Origin: Ramazzottius varieornatus
Taxonomy: Eukaryota; Tardigrada; Eutardigrada; Parachela; Ramazzottiidae
Length of the DNA stretch: 64,000 nucleotides
NCBI GenBank assembly: GCA_001949185.1
Contig: BDGG01000015.1
Span: 476,314-540,313, forward strand
Direction: 5' to 3'
The translations under genes and the position numbers were made by a program. Shown here in pieces: positions 16,013 through 24,881 of this stretch (within the stretch, counting starts at the first letter, position 1; every line of letters starts with the position of its first letter). The notes under the pieces are model-generated. The model saw only the letters and a list, made by a program, of their open reading frames with translations, had not been told where the DNA came from and ran no database searches.

Positions 16013-16843
16013 TTACTCCCAGTCATTGAGAACTTTAAAGTCATTCTTCTTTGCCGGACCTAAAACCAAGCTGCCATATCCTTGGTAAGCGCTAAGTCCG
16101 GATTCTTTGTAGTTCGCCCGTTGAACAGGAAGAGGTTGGGTCTGCCGGGCAGGCTGCGCTGGCGGATCGACCTTCAACGTTTCTTTCGCTGTTTCTTTCG
16201 ACGGAGAAAGAAGATTCTTGGGTTTTTGAGGACTACTGTTTCCCAAAGGTAGTTGAACGACACTAAAATCAACACATCCCGTATCGGCAATGTAGGAGGC
16301 CGGCAAACGAAACGAAAGAGTTCGTTATGTCAAGTGGTGCACAGTTTGGTTGTCATTAACCGGAAACCTGCGCCACTTTCCCAAACGATCTTGTACAGTA
16401 CCTTGGTGGAGGTGGAGAAAGTCCGCTGGCTGTTCCGTTCTCTACCACAGGCAAGTTAGCTGGAGGACTTGCGTTAGCTGCCTGCAGCTTGATCATCATA
16501 TCCGGTGGGAGGACAAGGCCAGGAGGAAGGACAAAGGTTGTTCCTCCAGGAATGCTCAGGCTGAACTTCCGGCTTTTGAACGAGAACTCTTGTTCGTCGT
16601 TCGTCAACTCTAGGCCGTTTCCCCCGGCACTTCCGGCCGCTGCGCGTGGTGCTATGGAGAGAAAGACGTATGTCTACTCTTACAGGTCAGAAATTACAGG
16701 AGTATGATATGCGAAGCATGCAGGGGAAGTCTTGGGAAGATAGCCAATAACTTACCGGTCGGTTGGACGTCAGCGTGGACGACGCCGCCGGCGAGGAGGC
16801 ATCCAGCGAAGAACACGTTCCAGAAGCGCATCTGTCCGTCCAT
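16013..16843 (-). CDS. secreted Pro-rich protein (cluster member A)
   Basis: Three exons: 16843-16756, 16651-16402 and 16262-16013 (588 nt, 195 aa). The signal peptide spans residues 1 to about 25 (FWNVFFAGCLLAGGVVHA). The mature part holds a Phe/Ser stretch, a Pro/Leu-rich strand (LPPGLVLPPDMMI), a Pro-rich middle and a C-terminus ending in NDWE. The phase-1 intron after the signal exon is shared with the two downstream genes. No domain is recognised. Intron 2 (139 bp) consists mostly of the palindromic element. Confidence 0.7.
16300..16400. repeat. intronic palindromic element, 1 copy
   Basis: GGCAAACGAAACGAAAGAG, TCAAGTGGTGCACAG and CCTGCGCCACTTTCCC fill most of the 139-bp intron 16401-16263, leaving only its splice signals. 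Confidence 0.8.
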
Positions 16844-17309
16844 GATCCCGGTCGACTGCGCTGCACAGAACAGCGAAAATATAGTCCAACTGAATGATTT
16901 AAAGGAAGAATGCGATCGCAATAATCTCTCGAATTCATCGGTCGAGAAACCAAAACAAAGGATCCATTTTCCCCATAGGGGCTTCGGAGGGTACCTTCGT
17001 CAGCACGACAATCCCTGAGGGACGTGACCCTGACGTCTCTGCCTGTTGACTTTGACCATTTTCTGATTTGCGGATCCTCATCCTCGTAGTGAAACAAGTC
17101 AGAGTTTATCGGAAACCTTCCAGATAACCTTCATGATCAGACATTCGGCAAATCAGCAAAACGTGAGAGCTCCTGACGGATTGTCACGGATATATACATA
17201 AAACCACACAGCGTTTCGCACAGGATAATGAAGTCAAAGACAGTCACACGTCAATAAAACACTTCTGTAAAAGTACGCGACACAGAGTTAAAGCAAGCTA
17301 TCGTATCTT
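16844..17309. other. spacer upstream of the secreted cluster
   Basis: No gene is seen. On the minus strand a TTTATGTATATATCC stretch (about 17190-17205) could be a distal TATA-like element, but it lies about 350 bp from the ATG, so it is weak. Confidence 0.4.
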
Positions 17310-18675
17310 CTATCTCAACATGAAGCCCTTTCCTGGTTCGCTGGGAGTTCCGTAGACTGGCGGTTGTGTCGGTTTCAAGTCGGCTCCTCCGGTAAAGGAA
17401 ACTGGCAGGGGATCGGTGTTAGAAGGGAAGTAGTACCTGGTGGCGTTGGGCTGAAACTTCTCAATGTTCCACCACTTGTTGCCGTAGTCTCGCCACCACA
17501 AGCTGGGCGTCACGATCCGGTTCTTGCGGATCAGATCAGGATTGCTGTGGAAGTTGAAGTTCCCATGCATGCCTGTCCTCTTGAGGTACCCACCAATTCC
17601 GAAAAAAATCATGACGATGCTGCCATGTGCGACGCTTTTCATGACTGCAATGCAGAAAATCCCTGACATTATTGTATCAGAGTGAAAAGGACCTCAGCAA
17701 ACGAGTTTTGCCAGATCGTTACTGGAAGTGGTGCAAGCTCTCAGCCAACGACACTGAGAACGTCCGTCACTTCGGAAAACAAACTGGACAAGATCGTTTC
17801 TCTCAAGCAAGTGGCGCACGCTCCCAGCTAACAACACTAGAAGCACGCGCCACTTGAAATAACGATCTGGGTGCCATCATTTGAGGACGTTTGGAGTTAT
17901 CGCTGATCTCCACTTCCCAACCTCATAGTTTACTTTTCATTGCCCCATGGCTGGAAAACAGACTCCCCGTCTGTCTTCCTTGATGTAATTCGGTTAGTTA
18001 CGAATACAGTATTGTGCTGTGTCAGCCTACTTACTGAGGGCTCCAAAAACTGCGCCAGCTGCAAGGCCTCCCACCGTGTAGTTCCAATCATCTTCTTTCT
18101 TTCTTAACGCGGAAGACATGCAGGCAACCGCTCCGAAGGTGGCTCCCACGGCAGCTGGTAACGAGACACAACGATTGCTATGGTTTGGAATATTTAGAGA
18201 AATCAAACTGACAGACAGTGTGTACCTGCGGGAAAAGCGCTGTGTGTCAGTGCGCGAAGGATGACTCCGGTGGCTCTTGGTCCTCCAGCAATCAGGTGCC
18301 TGTTAAACCAAGCTTCGACGAGACCCCATCCACAACCTAGAAGTCAAGCGAGTAAAACTCCAGCAGGAATGAGACGCATGAATAGTGTCTTTTCAAAGTG
18401 GTTTGCTGGCCTGATTCTGCGACGTATCCCATTCCATCAGACGATCCACTCACCTCCCGTAAACAACCATTTTGACATGTAGAACGTCTTGTGGAAACAA
18501 TCCTCTCCCTCTGGAGTATCGTAGTACCTGCAAGGAGGAGAATAGCATCAGGGGAGGGGATAGAAGAAGAATGCTCCCAGCGAGGTACGAGTCGTCGAGT
18601 TCAAGTGTCGAGAAGATGGACAATAATGAGTAGACGTGCTCACCTATACCACCAAAAATTCCGGACAATGCCCAT
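17310..18675 (-). CDS. NDUFA11: NADH:ubiquinone oxidoreductase subunit A11 (complex I, B14.7)
   Basis: Five exons: 18675-18644, 18527-18454, 18336-18226, 18154-18035 and 17644-17310 (672 nt, 223 aa). The N-terminus carries YYDTPEGEDCFHKTF, matching the conserved YWDIPDGTDCHRKA start of this subunit. A four-helix Tim17-like core follows, with Gly-rich helices (GGLAAGAVFGAL, MIFFGIGGYLKRTGMHG). The protein sits in the inner mitochondrial membrane and stabilises complex I (family knowledge). It is longer than the usual 140 residues: about 75 residues follow the last helix, rich in Trp/Asn/Pro (WWRDYGNKWWNIEKF). The last intron carries two palindromic elements. Confidence 0.85.
17692..17880. repeat. 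intronic palindromic element, 2 copies
   Basis: The first copy is GGAAGTGGTGCAAGC ... CGTCCGTCACTTCGG. The second is GCAAGTGGCGCACGC ... GCACGCGCCACTTG. Both lie in the last NDUFA11 intron (18034-17645). Confidence 0.8.
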
Positions 18676-18914
18676 ACTGGCCACCAGATATCTTGAGGCA
18701 AAGCAATGGAGCACAGTCCAGAACTCCTGCTGCGCAAAGATCGGATAACAAATCGGCTGGAAGGAACTTCAAAGCTAAGAAGGGAGTTCTGTAAGTTCGG
18801 TTATTTGGCACACTACGTCACGAAAAAACATTCGCCGCGGGTGGCCCCAGAACCTCAATTCACCGCCCTTTGGCCCTGGGCACCATGTGTAAATTGATGT
18901 GTAAGATGGAACTT

Positions 18915-19455
18915 ACTAGGGGATTTTTCCAATCTTGTGCCTGCGATTCTCAAACCGCCATTGCAGGTCGATAAAGAAGAGTTTTTTCTATCGTTTGAGC
19001 CGAAAATCCAGTCATCATTCCGTTCCTGGAATAAACTTCAGGGTTCAGAAGTGATAGTCACATTGACCGCTAAAGCGCGCCGCGATGACGTAAAAGATTT
19101 TCTTGATTGCCACTTTGATTGACCACAAAGCGATCAGGTGATCGCCCGTACTGTGGACTGTGCAGCGGACGGCTTGCTCTTGTGTGTTTCTAGCATGTTC
19201 AGGCGTGTTGTGAGGTGCAAAGACAACAGTACAGGCGATCAGCTGATGGTTTGCGCTTAATCAAAGTGGCAATCAAGAATTTTTTACGTCATCACGGCGC
19301 ACTTTAGCGGTCAATGTGACTATCGCTTCCGAACCCTTCAGTTTATTCCAGGAACGGAATGATGACTGGGTTTTCGGCTCAAACGATAGAAAAAACTCCG
19401 CGTCATCGACGTGTCGGTTTGAGGCGGATCGGAAAAGTCCCCTTGTTAAATGGAA
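18915..19455. repeat. foldback element with about 200-bp arms
   Basis: The left arm (about 18935-19135) and right arm (about 19265-19440) are reverse complements at high identity. Both contain TTTTTTCTATCGTTTGAGCC, a word starting CATCATTCCGTTCCTGGAA and the word TGATGACGTAAAA, in opposite orientation. The loop is about 130 bp. There is no coding capacity, so this is a non-autonomous foldback element. Confidence 0.85.
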
Positions 19456-19462
19456 TCGTCCA

Positions 19463-19574
19463 AGTATTACGAAAGACAAGATCAGAGGCGCCGAATGGAC
19501 CGCCCTATCGATGCAAATCAATCGATGCTGCTCTGATCCATTCGGTGTGCCGAATCTTACGTAATACTTGAATG
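19463..19574. repeat. small inverted-repeat element
   Basis: CAAGTATTACG at its left end is matched by CGTAATACTTG at its right end. GATCAGAGGCGCCGAATGGA against TCCATTCGGTGTGCCG gives further arm similarity. It is about 110 bp and MITE-like, next to the larger foldback element. Confidence 0.75.
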
Positions 19575-20436
19575 TTCCCAATTGGGCCTTGCCGCCGTTG
19601 CCGGACCTTGCGCAGTTACGTACACTTGCCCTTCTTCGGAATGTCAGCAGGGTCAGGGTGGCCCCAGAAATTTCGAGCGGTCCGAGGAACGATTACCTGA
19701 ATGCTGCATGGAAGATCTGGATTTTTCGAATTCTTTCTTCTGAGTTCTAAATCTTGCCGGACGACCAGCCACCGACGTTTCAGTACGTACTTTGGGAAAT
19801 CGTGTCTTTTTGAGAGGCGGAGTTGCAAGGTTTATTCTGACTTCAGGATGTACGAGAGAAAAAACGCATCTGCGGGCCTTGCGTTCCCGACCTGACAGTG
19901 AAGTACAAGATGGACAACTTCGAGGTGGAAGTGCCAGGACTGTACGTTGCATCCCGCGGAATGATATTTAAATTTTTTGTCGAATGTTTTACGAAGTTTT
20001 GCTTCCTAAGGACTTGATGAATCAAGTTGTGATCTCCGTACTCAAAGGATCTTGTTCTGTTTTGCACAAGCATTTGTAGTCCAAAACTTTTACCCAGGCT
20101 GTTTTGGGTTCCGGTTCTCCGCGTACCAACAGAAAGGCTCTCCGAGTGATGGTAAAAACTGGTCGAATGTTCCTTCTTGTTTCATAATTCCTTTTACACT
20201 AAACTTTCAATTAAGTTGCTCATTCATCCAGAATCTTGAGATCACAATTTCATTTCAGTCAAAATTTTTACTGACGATGTTATTCCGTTGAGAAACTAAT
20301 TTTATTCCGAAAAGGATTTCGTGCTAAATATTCTGTTTGCCCCTGTTTTAAAGTTATGGTCGTTCTGGACGAACACACAGACACAGACGAAAACTAAAGT
20401 GAATGGCTGCTTTCCATCGATGCAGTACAAAGCCAG

Positions 20437-21255
20437 CTAGGCGAGAGCAAAAAGTCGGACTTCGTATAGGTTTTTAGGGAAATTAGTCTGCTTGGCGTCT
20501 TGTAAAACAGTCAGTCCAGCTTCCTTGAACAAGCTCAGAAATCGGTCGTGCGGTCTCGTCACGCTATTGTCCACTTCATCAAACTCATCTTCCGCTTTGG
20601 ACATGTTCTCTTTAACGAATATCACAGCGTTCGACGAGGATATGAGTGCAGCTTTGAGTCTCATCATCACGGCGATGAAATCTTCGTCACGAAGATGAGG
20701 GAGAACCCACTGAATCCATATGCAGTTGTAGGTTTCAGGCTCTGGATAAAAGTCTTGAAGCTTTGTACAAAACTTCTTCTCGACTTTCTTGGACGCTTCA
20801 GGGCCAAGGTACTTCTCGGAAGCTGAAAAATAAAAGCGTTAGCCCAGCTTTGCCGAGCGAACTGGGCTCTGGGTAATGCGAGACTGCAGCAAAGCTGCTC
20901 AACAAGCGCATGACGTCAAGAAGCTATATGTGAAGGCTCACATGTCCGTGACGTAATCGCGTCACTCAACATGTGTAAGCTTACCGTCTACAAAATGTTG
21001 ATCTGCTTCCAGCATGTGGATCCTTCCGAAGTGTTTGGCAAGCAGATGTTTTGTCACCCGTCCAATACCAGCTCCGACGTCCAGGACGAATCCATTTTCT
21101 ATCGGATTCCGTTTCAGAAATTTTGAAAGTATTCGGTCAGAAAAAGATGTGTCGGCTCCAGACACTCTCGACAATCCACCGAGCATTCCGTCCACGGTGG
21201 CTGGAATATGTGACCAGTATTCCGAAGCTTTCTGATAGCATTCTGAATCGTCCAT
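20437..21255 (-). CDS. NTMT1: protein N-terminal Xaa-Pro-Lys methyltransferase
   Basis: Two exons: 21255-20985 and 20822-20437 (657 nt, 218 aa, close to the 223 of vertebrate NTMT1). The ATG at 21255 starts MDDSECYQKASEYWSHIPAT, then the conserved GMLGG. The SAM-binding motif is LDVGAGIGRVTKHL (residues about 59-72). LEAD follows for the adenosine contact, then WIQWVLPHL, and FVKENM with DNSVTR in the substrate-binding part. These are hallmark NTMT1 motifs. The enzyme alpha-N-methylates proteins starting (Met)-X-Pro-Lys, such as RCC1 (family knowledge). An in-frame open stretch continues 5' of the ATG to about 21372, so a longer N-terminus cannot be excluded. The gene is divergent from SARAF. 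Confidence 0.9.
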
Positions 21256-21841
21256 AACGGTGTTGGGAAGCGAAATCTTCGAAGAGAACAGATGAATGGA
21301 ATCCGGATTTTTTCTGAATCTCTCGCTGAGCAAAGTTACAAAAGCAGAGAGAAACTGGCTCGCAGCTCGCAAGGAAAATTAATTCTGGCCAAGTCCGTCA
21401 GCAGTGCACCTCTGGTTGATTGTTGATCCCATCTGATCAAGCTTTCCATGTGGTTGGCGTTTCTCGGATCAGCTGATTGCAGGACAAAAAACCCGCCCAC
21501 TATTACCGCAGCCGTCAGATTCATCGATAGATTGTAAGATTGATTGACTGGTAGTGGAACCTGTGCTTGAAATGCGTGGACCAATCAGGAAATTGAATCG
21601 GATAGAGAACAATTTTGGTCAAAGCAGGTCAAAGTAATAAATTTTTATAGTTTATTTAATTATTTTCTTCCGGATTTTTCCGTGGAATGAAGTTCCAGAC
21701 ATTTCTCGTAAGAAGTACTCACGATCCCCGGAACTCTTTTTTTCTGGACATTCTTTGTTTCGGAAATCCGAAAGAACTGTGGACCGTCGAAGCGGGAAGG
21801 AGGAACAGTGCGGACGGAACGGTTCTCGCCATCTTCGAAGA
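21256..21841. promoter_or_regulatory. divergent intergenic region NTMT1 / SARAF
   Basis: The two start codons are 586 bp apart on opposite strands, so promoters for both must lie here. A minus-strand open stretch (21584-21336) with a hydrophobic run exists, but has no supported splice link to NTMT1. No TATA box is clear. Confidence 0.45.
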
Positions 21842-23195
21842 ATGACACCCGAAAGGAGCATCGTCATTCTACTCGTCGCGCTGACTGCCGTCTTGGCTTT
21901 CGGACAAAGCTTCGGTACGCACCACGTAGTCTTTAATAAAAGTATCACTAGCTGAGCAGAAAGTGATCGTGTGTCTTTGATGCAGGACGGAACAGCGCAG
22001 ATCGTGTTCGCCTCTCCGACGTCCAAACCCTGACTCTTCATAAAGACCAAATGACGACGGGTCGTCGCTCTCGGCCAGTGCAACAACTGTCCTGTGTTGG
22101 AGGAACAGGCTGTAAAGTGTTTAATCCGGCTGTGGTCCAGTGTTACAATCGAGGATCTGACGGCGTCGATGTGCAATGGGAATGTAAAGCAGGTACCAGA
22201 AATGAGTCTCGCTTCCGGTTCCTGGAATAAATTCTTAGAATTTTTTAGTGTTTCAGACATGGACAAATCTCTTCGCTTCGGCCAGATCGAGATCATCTGC
22301 GAAGGATATGACAGTCCAGACGACCCGTTTATCCTGAAAGGCAGCTGTGGGGTGAGTTACGAGCTCGACAACCAAACTCGATGAGGACGTTTTTTCATGT
22401 CGCGCACGCTTTTAGCCTAGTACACTGGAAACGTGTGCCGCCTGCAAAAAGATGTGGTTAGATTCGTTGGCCGAGCTTCTGATTCCAGAATTCAACCTTT
22501 TTTTACCGTAATTTTGCGGCACAGGAAGATCTCGATTTGCATAATTTACGTACTAGAGCATCTCTTTGTTTTTGCAGTTGGAATATTCTCTCGAGTATAC
22601 GGACGAAGGTAACCGTCACGACTACGGCAACTACCACGACCAGCACACCTACAAGAAGACTCCCTCAGACAAAGTCCCAGCTTTCGTCGGCTGGATCATC
22701 GTCGCTGGTATCGCTTGGTTCGTCTGGACCATCTACAAGAACTGCGTCCGTCAGAACCAGTATTGTCGCACTAACTCGGACCGACCAGAAGGTCCCGACA
22801 CTCGGGGTTTCGGCACGGGAACCAGTGGTGGCAGTGCCCGTCACGATCCCCCGCCACCCTACTCGTCCTTCGACAGTTCGTTCTACCCTGGAGACACGTG
22901 TGGCGGCACGAGAACACAATTACCGCCCCGAGCGGCTGGTGATGCTGCCCAAGGTCCGGGCTTCTGGAGTGGCTTGGCAGCTGGTGGCGGTTTAGGGTAT
23001 CTGTTTGGCCGACGCAACACTGGGTACACTGGTGGTAGTATGTTCGGCGGAGGTGGGTATTCGCGTGGACCGCCGTACAACCAAGGGTATTCTTCGGGCT
23101 CGAGTTGGGGAAATGCATCGTCGTCGAGTTTGTTCGGGGGATCGTCGGGTGGAACAAGATCGGCCTCCGGCTTTGGTGGTACAAGACGTCGGTAG
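21842..23195 (+). CDS. SARAF: store-operated calcium entry-associated regulatory factor
   Basis: Four exons: 21842-21914, 21986-22192, 22257-22351 and 22578-23195 (993 nt, 330 aa). A signal peptide (IVILLVALTAVLAFG) leads into the luminal domain. Conserved motifs are QLSCVGGTGCKVFNPAVVQC, DGVDVQWEC, CEGYDSPDDPFILKGSCG and YSLEYT, which define the SARAF (TMEM66) family. One helix (AFVGWIIVAGIAWFVWTIY) crosses the ER membrane. The cytoplasmic part is Pro-, Gly- and Ser-rich and ends SASGFGGTRRR. In vertebrates the protein inactivates STIM1-Orai1 calcium entry (family knowledge). Intron 3 carries one palindromic element. A truncated relative lies 300 bp downstream. Confidence 0.9.
22385..22485. 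repeat. intronic palindromic element, 1 diverged copy
   Basis: ATGTCGCGCACGC ... ACGTGTGCCGCCTG, then GTTGGCCGAGCT, lies in SARAF intron 3 (22352-22577). Confidence 0.65.
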
Positions 23196-23506
23196 ATAGA
23201 TAACGGAGACTTAATACTTTTTGTAATCGTAGAAAGCGTTGAAATCGTAATCGTTTTACGTTTTCTTTCGGATTATTAATCACTTTTTCTAGTCTCCATT
23301 TCTTTCTGAAGTTTTCTTGGCCTTTGATGGATGTTGCATCCGTGACTTGTGTTGGATCTGTTTGTGCAATATTTTACTCGCTGCTTATTTTTGTGTTAGG
23401 AGTGAGCTCGCCTGTAGCATGCGAACATTGAAATTATGTAGTGTAAACAGTGTTCGACAGGTAAACAGTTCCTGACTTTATTCGGCGCACCGCATCCTGG
23501 CTCGTT

Positions 23507-23818
23507 TTGGTGAGCTATGTGGAAGCGAGTGAGCTGTTCATCCGCCGAACACAGAGAGAGAAACGTTGTGGAAGAAAACAGGGAAGATTTGATTTTCTCA
23601 TGGTCGGAGCTTTTCTCATGTGGCTCGTCTGGTTCGTCTTCCAGAAAGCCGTCCAGTTCGTCTTCCATCTCATTCCTTCGTACGATCGGTGTGAGTCGAT
23701 CTCGACAAGTTCCTTCCAGACCTGCTCGGTGTCGTCCTCGCGATCGTTTGGAGGAGGTTCCTGTGGAAGCCGAACAGCTTCGGGCTTTAGCGGTGTGCGA
23801 CTTCGTTGAGCCAATTAC
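23507..23818 (+). pseudogene. truncated SARAF-like duplicate
   Basis: An open frame (about 23507-23812) has one hydrophobic segment (FLMVGAFLMWLVWFVFQKAV) followed by a Ser/Gly tail ending SGSRTASGFSGVRLR-like. This closely mirrors the SARAF terminus SGGTRSASGFGGTRRR just upstream. The Cys-rich luminal domain is absent and no ATG-led signal exon is visible. It could be a 3' partial tandem duplication (pseudogene) or a short membrane microprotein that is still translated. The exact C-terminus reads RTASGFSGVRLR. Confidence 0.55.
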
Positions 23819-24881
23819 TGTACTTCTTGACTGAGCTTTGTAGGTATCTGAGGAGCCTTTGGTTGTATTTCCTTTGGTTTCGGGCTTTCCTTTCCGTAAG
23901 TAATTGACTGGGTCCTACTTGTGAGTTTGATGGATGTGGCCAGGCTTGCCGTAAAATTTCTTCCGCTTGCTTTTCTCTGACTTGTTACCAAAATGTTTTT
24001 CCATTTCGGTTAAGAGACTTCCCTGCGGTTTCGGAAAAGGAAACTGTATTCTTTTAGTAGAATCTCCGAGTAATATTACTCACCGAAAATATTATTGCTT
24101 CGTTTTCGGTCAGTTCTCTAGAGTGGGATGGACTTCCCTGGGGTCAGAAGCGCCGCACCGATTCATTGCAATGACTTTCCCTTACTGTACTGTACTGCCA
24201 GACTTACATAGAAGTTGTTTGCTGGGTTTCTATCAGATACTTCGTGTGGTTTACCGTCTATTGGTCAGTTGGAGTCGACTGAGACAAAACTGAAGCAGCA
24301 TTCTTGGTCAAAGCCGATATCTCTCAACCTCCGGGTTTCAGTCTTCACATGTCGCGCAGCATGAAAGTGCGGACACCCGGTATCAGGCGCAGAGTGATCG
24401 GAAGCATGGTTCGCAGAGGTGGCGGTAGCGGTGATTACTGCACTGTTGTTTCATCGATCACAGGCGAGACGGTGTCTGTATACGACCGCTTAGAGCAAAT
24501 CGCTCAGGTCGAGGCAAGCTGTTGGCAGCCGAAGCCGTCGTAAGCAGACTGGGCGAGAAAGGCCGACAGCCAGACTCGACGACGCAGACCGTACGCATGC
24601 CGCATGATAAGCTGGAAATAGGGCCAGGCGCCCAGCAAGGCTGGCCCTGCCCACGAAGGCTGCAGTGCTGGCTGCACTTCGCTCGCAACGTGCTTTCTGA
24701 CTGCCACCGATGTAATCATCGGCTTGCCGTGCCAACGCGTTTATTCGCCTGCTAACATTCCGTCAGATGACGAGGCCCAGTTTGGATTTTCTTTGCAGTT
24801 TGTAGTCACCCCCGTTTCTCGGCTGGAAATTTCCTGACAGTGTCTTACTACTCTGTTGTTTTTGTTTTCAGAGCTTCCATC
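23819..24881. other. intergenic region upstream of the HMG-box gene
   Basis: No gene is supported. Overlapping open frames on both strands at 24300-24755 reflect a locally GC-rich patch rather than a recognisable protein. The acceptor-like TTTTGTTTTCAG at 24860-24871 directly precedes the ATG exon, so a 5' untranslated exon may lie in this gap. Confidence 0.4.

Larger units (their letters stand above)
18676..20436. other. gene-free stretch with foldback elements
   Basis: This holds the NDUFA11 promoter side and two inverted-repeat elements, listed separately. From 19590 to 20436 nothing convincing is seen. Confidence 0.5.

Noticed and set aside
19653-19952. Minus-strand open frame of about 100 codons
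   Set aside because: Basic, low-quality sequence with no ATG-led signal, conserved motif or splice partner, next to foldback repeats.
21336-21584. Minus-strand ORF with a hydrophobic run upstream of NTMT1
   Set aside because: It is in a different frame from NTMT1 and no splice pair joins them. The intact ATG at 21255 already gives a normal-length NTMT1.
24300-24755. Open frames on both strands in a GC-rich patch
   Set aside because: No splice context, no family motif, and frames overlap on both strands. Possibly 5' untranslated sequence of the HMG-box gene.
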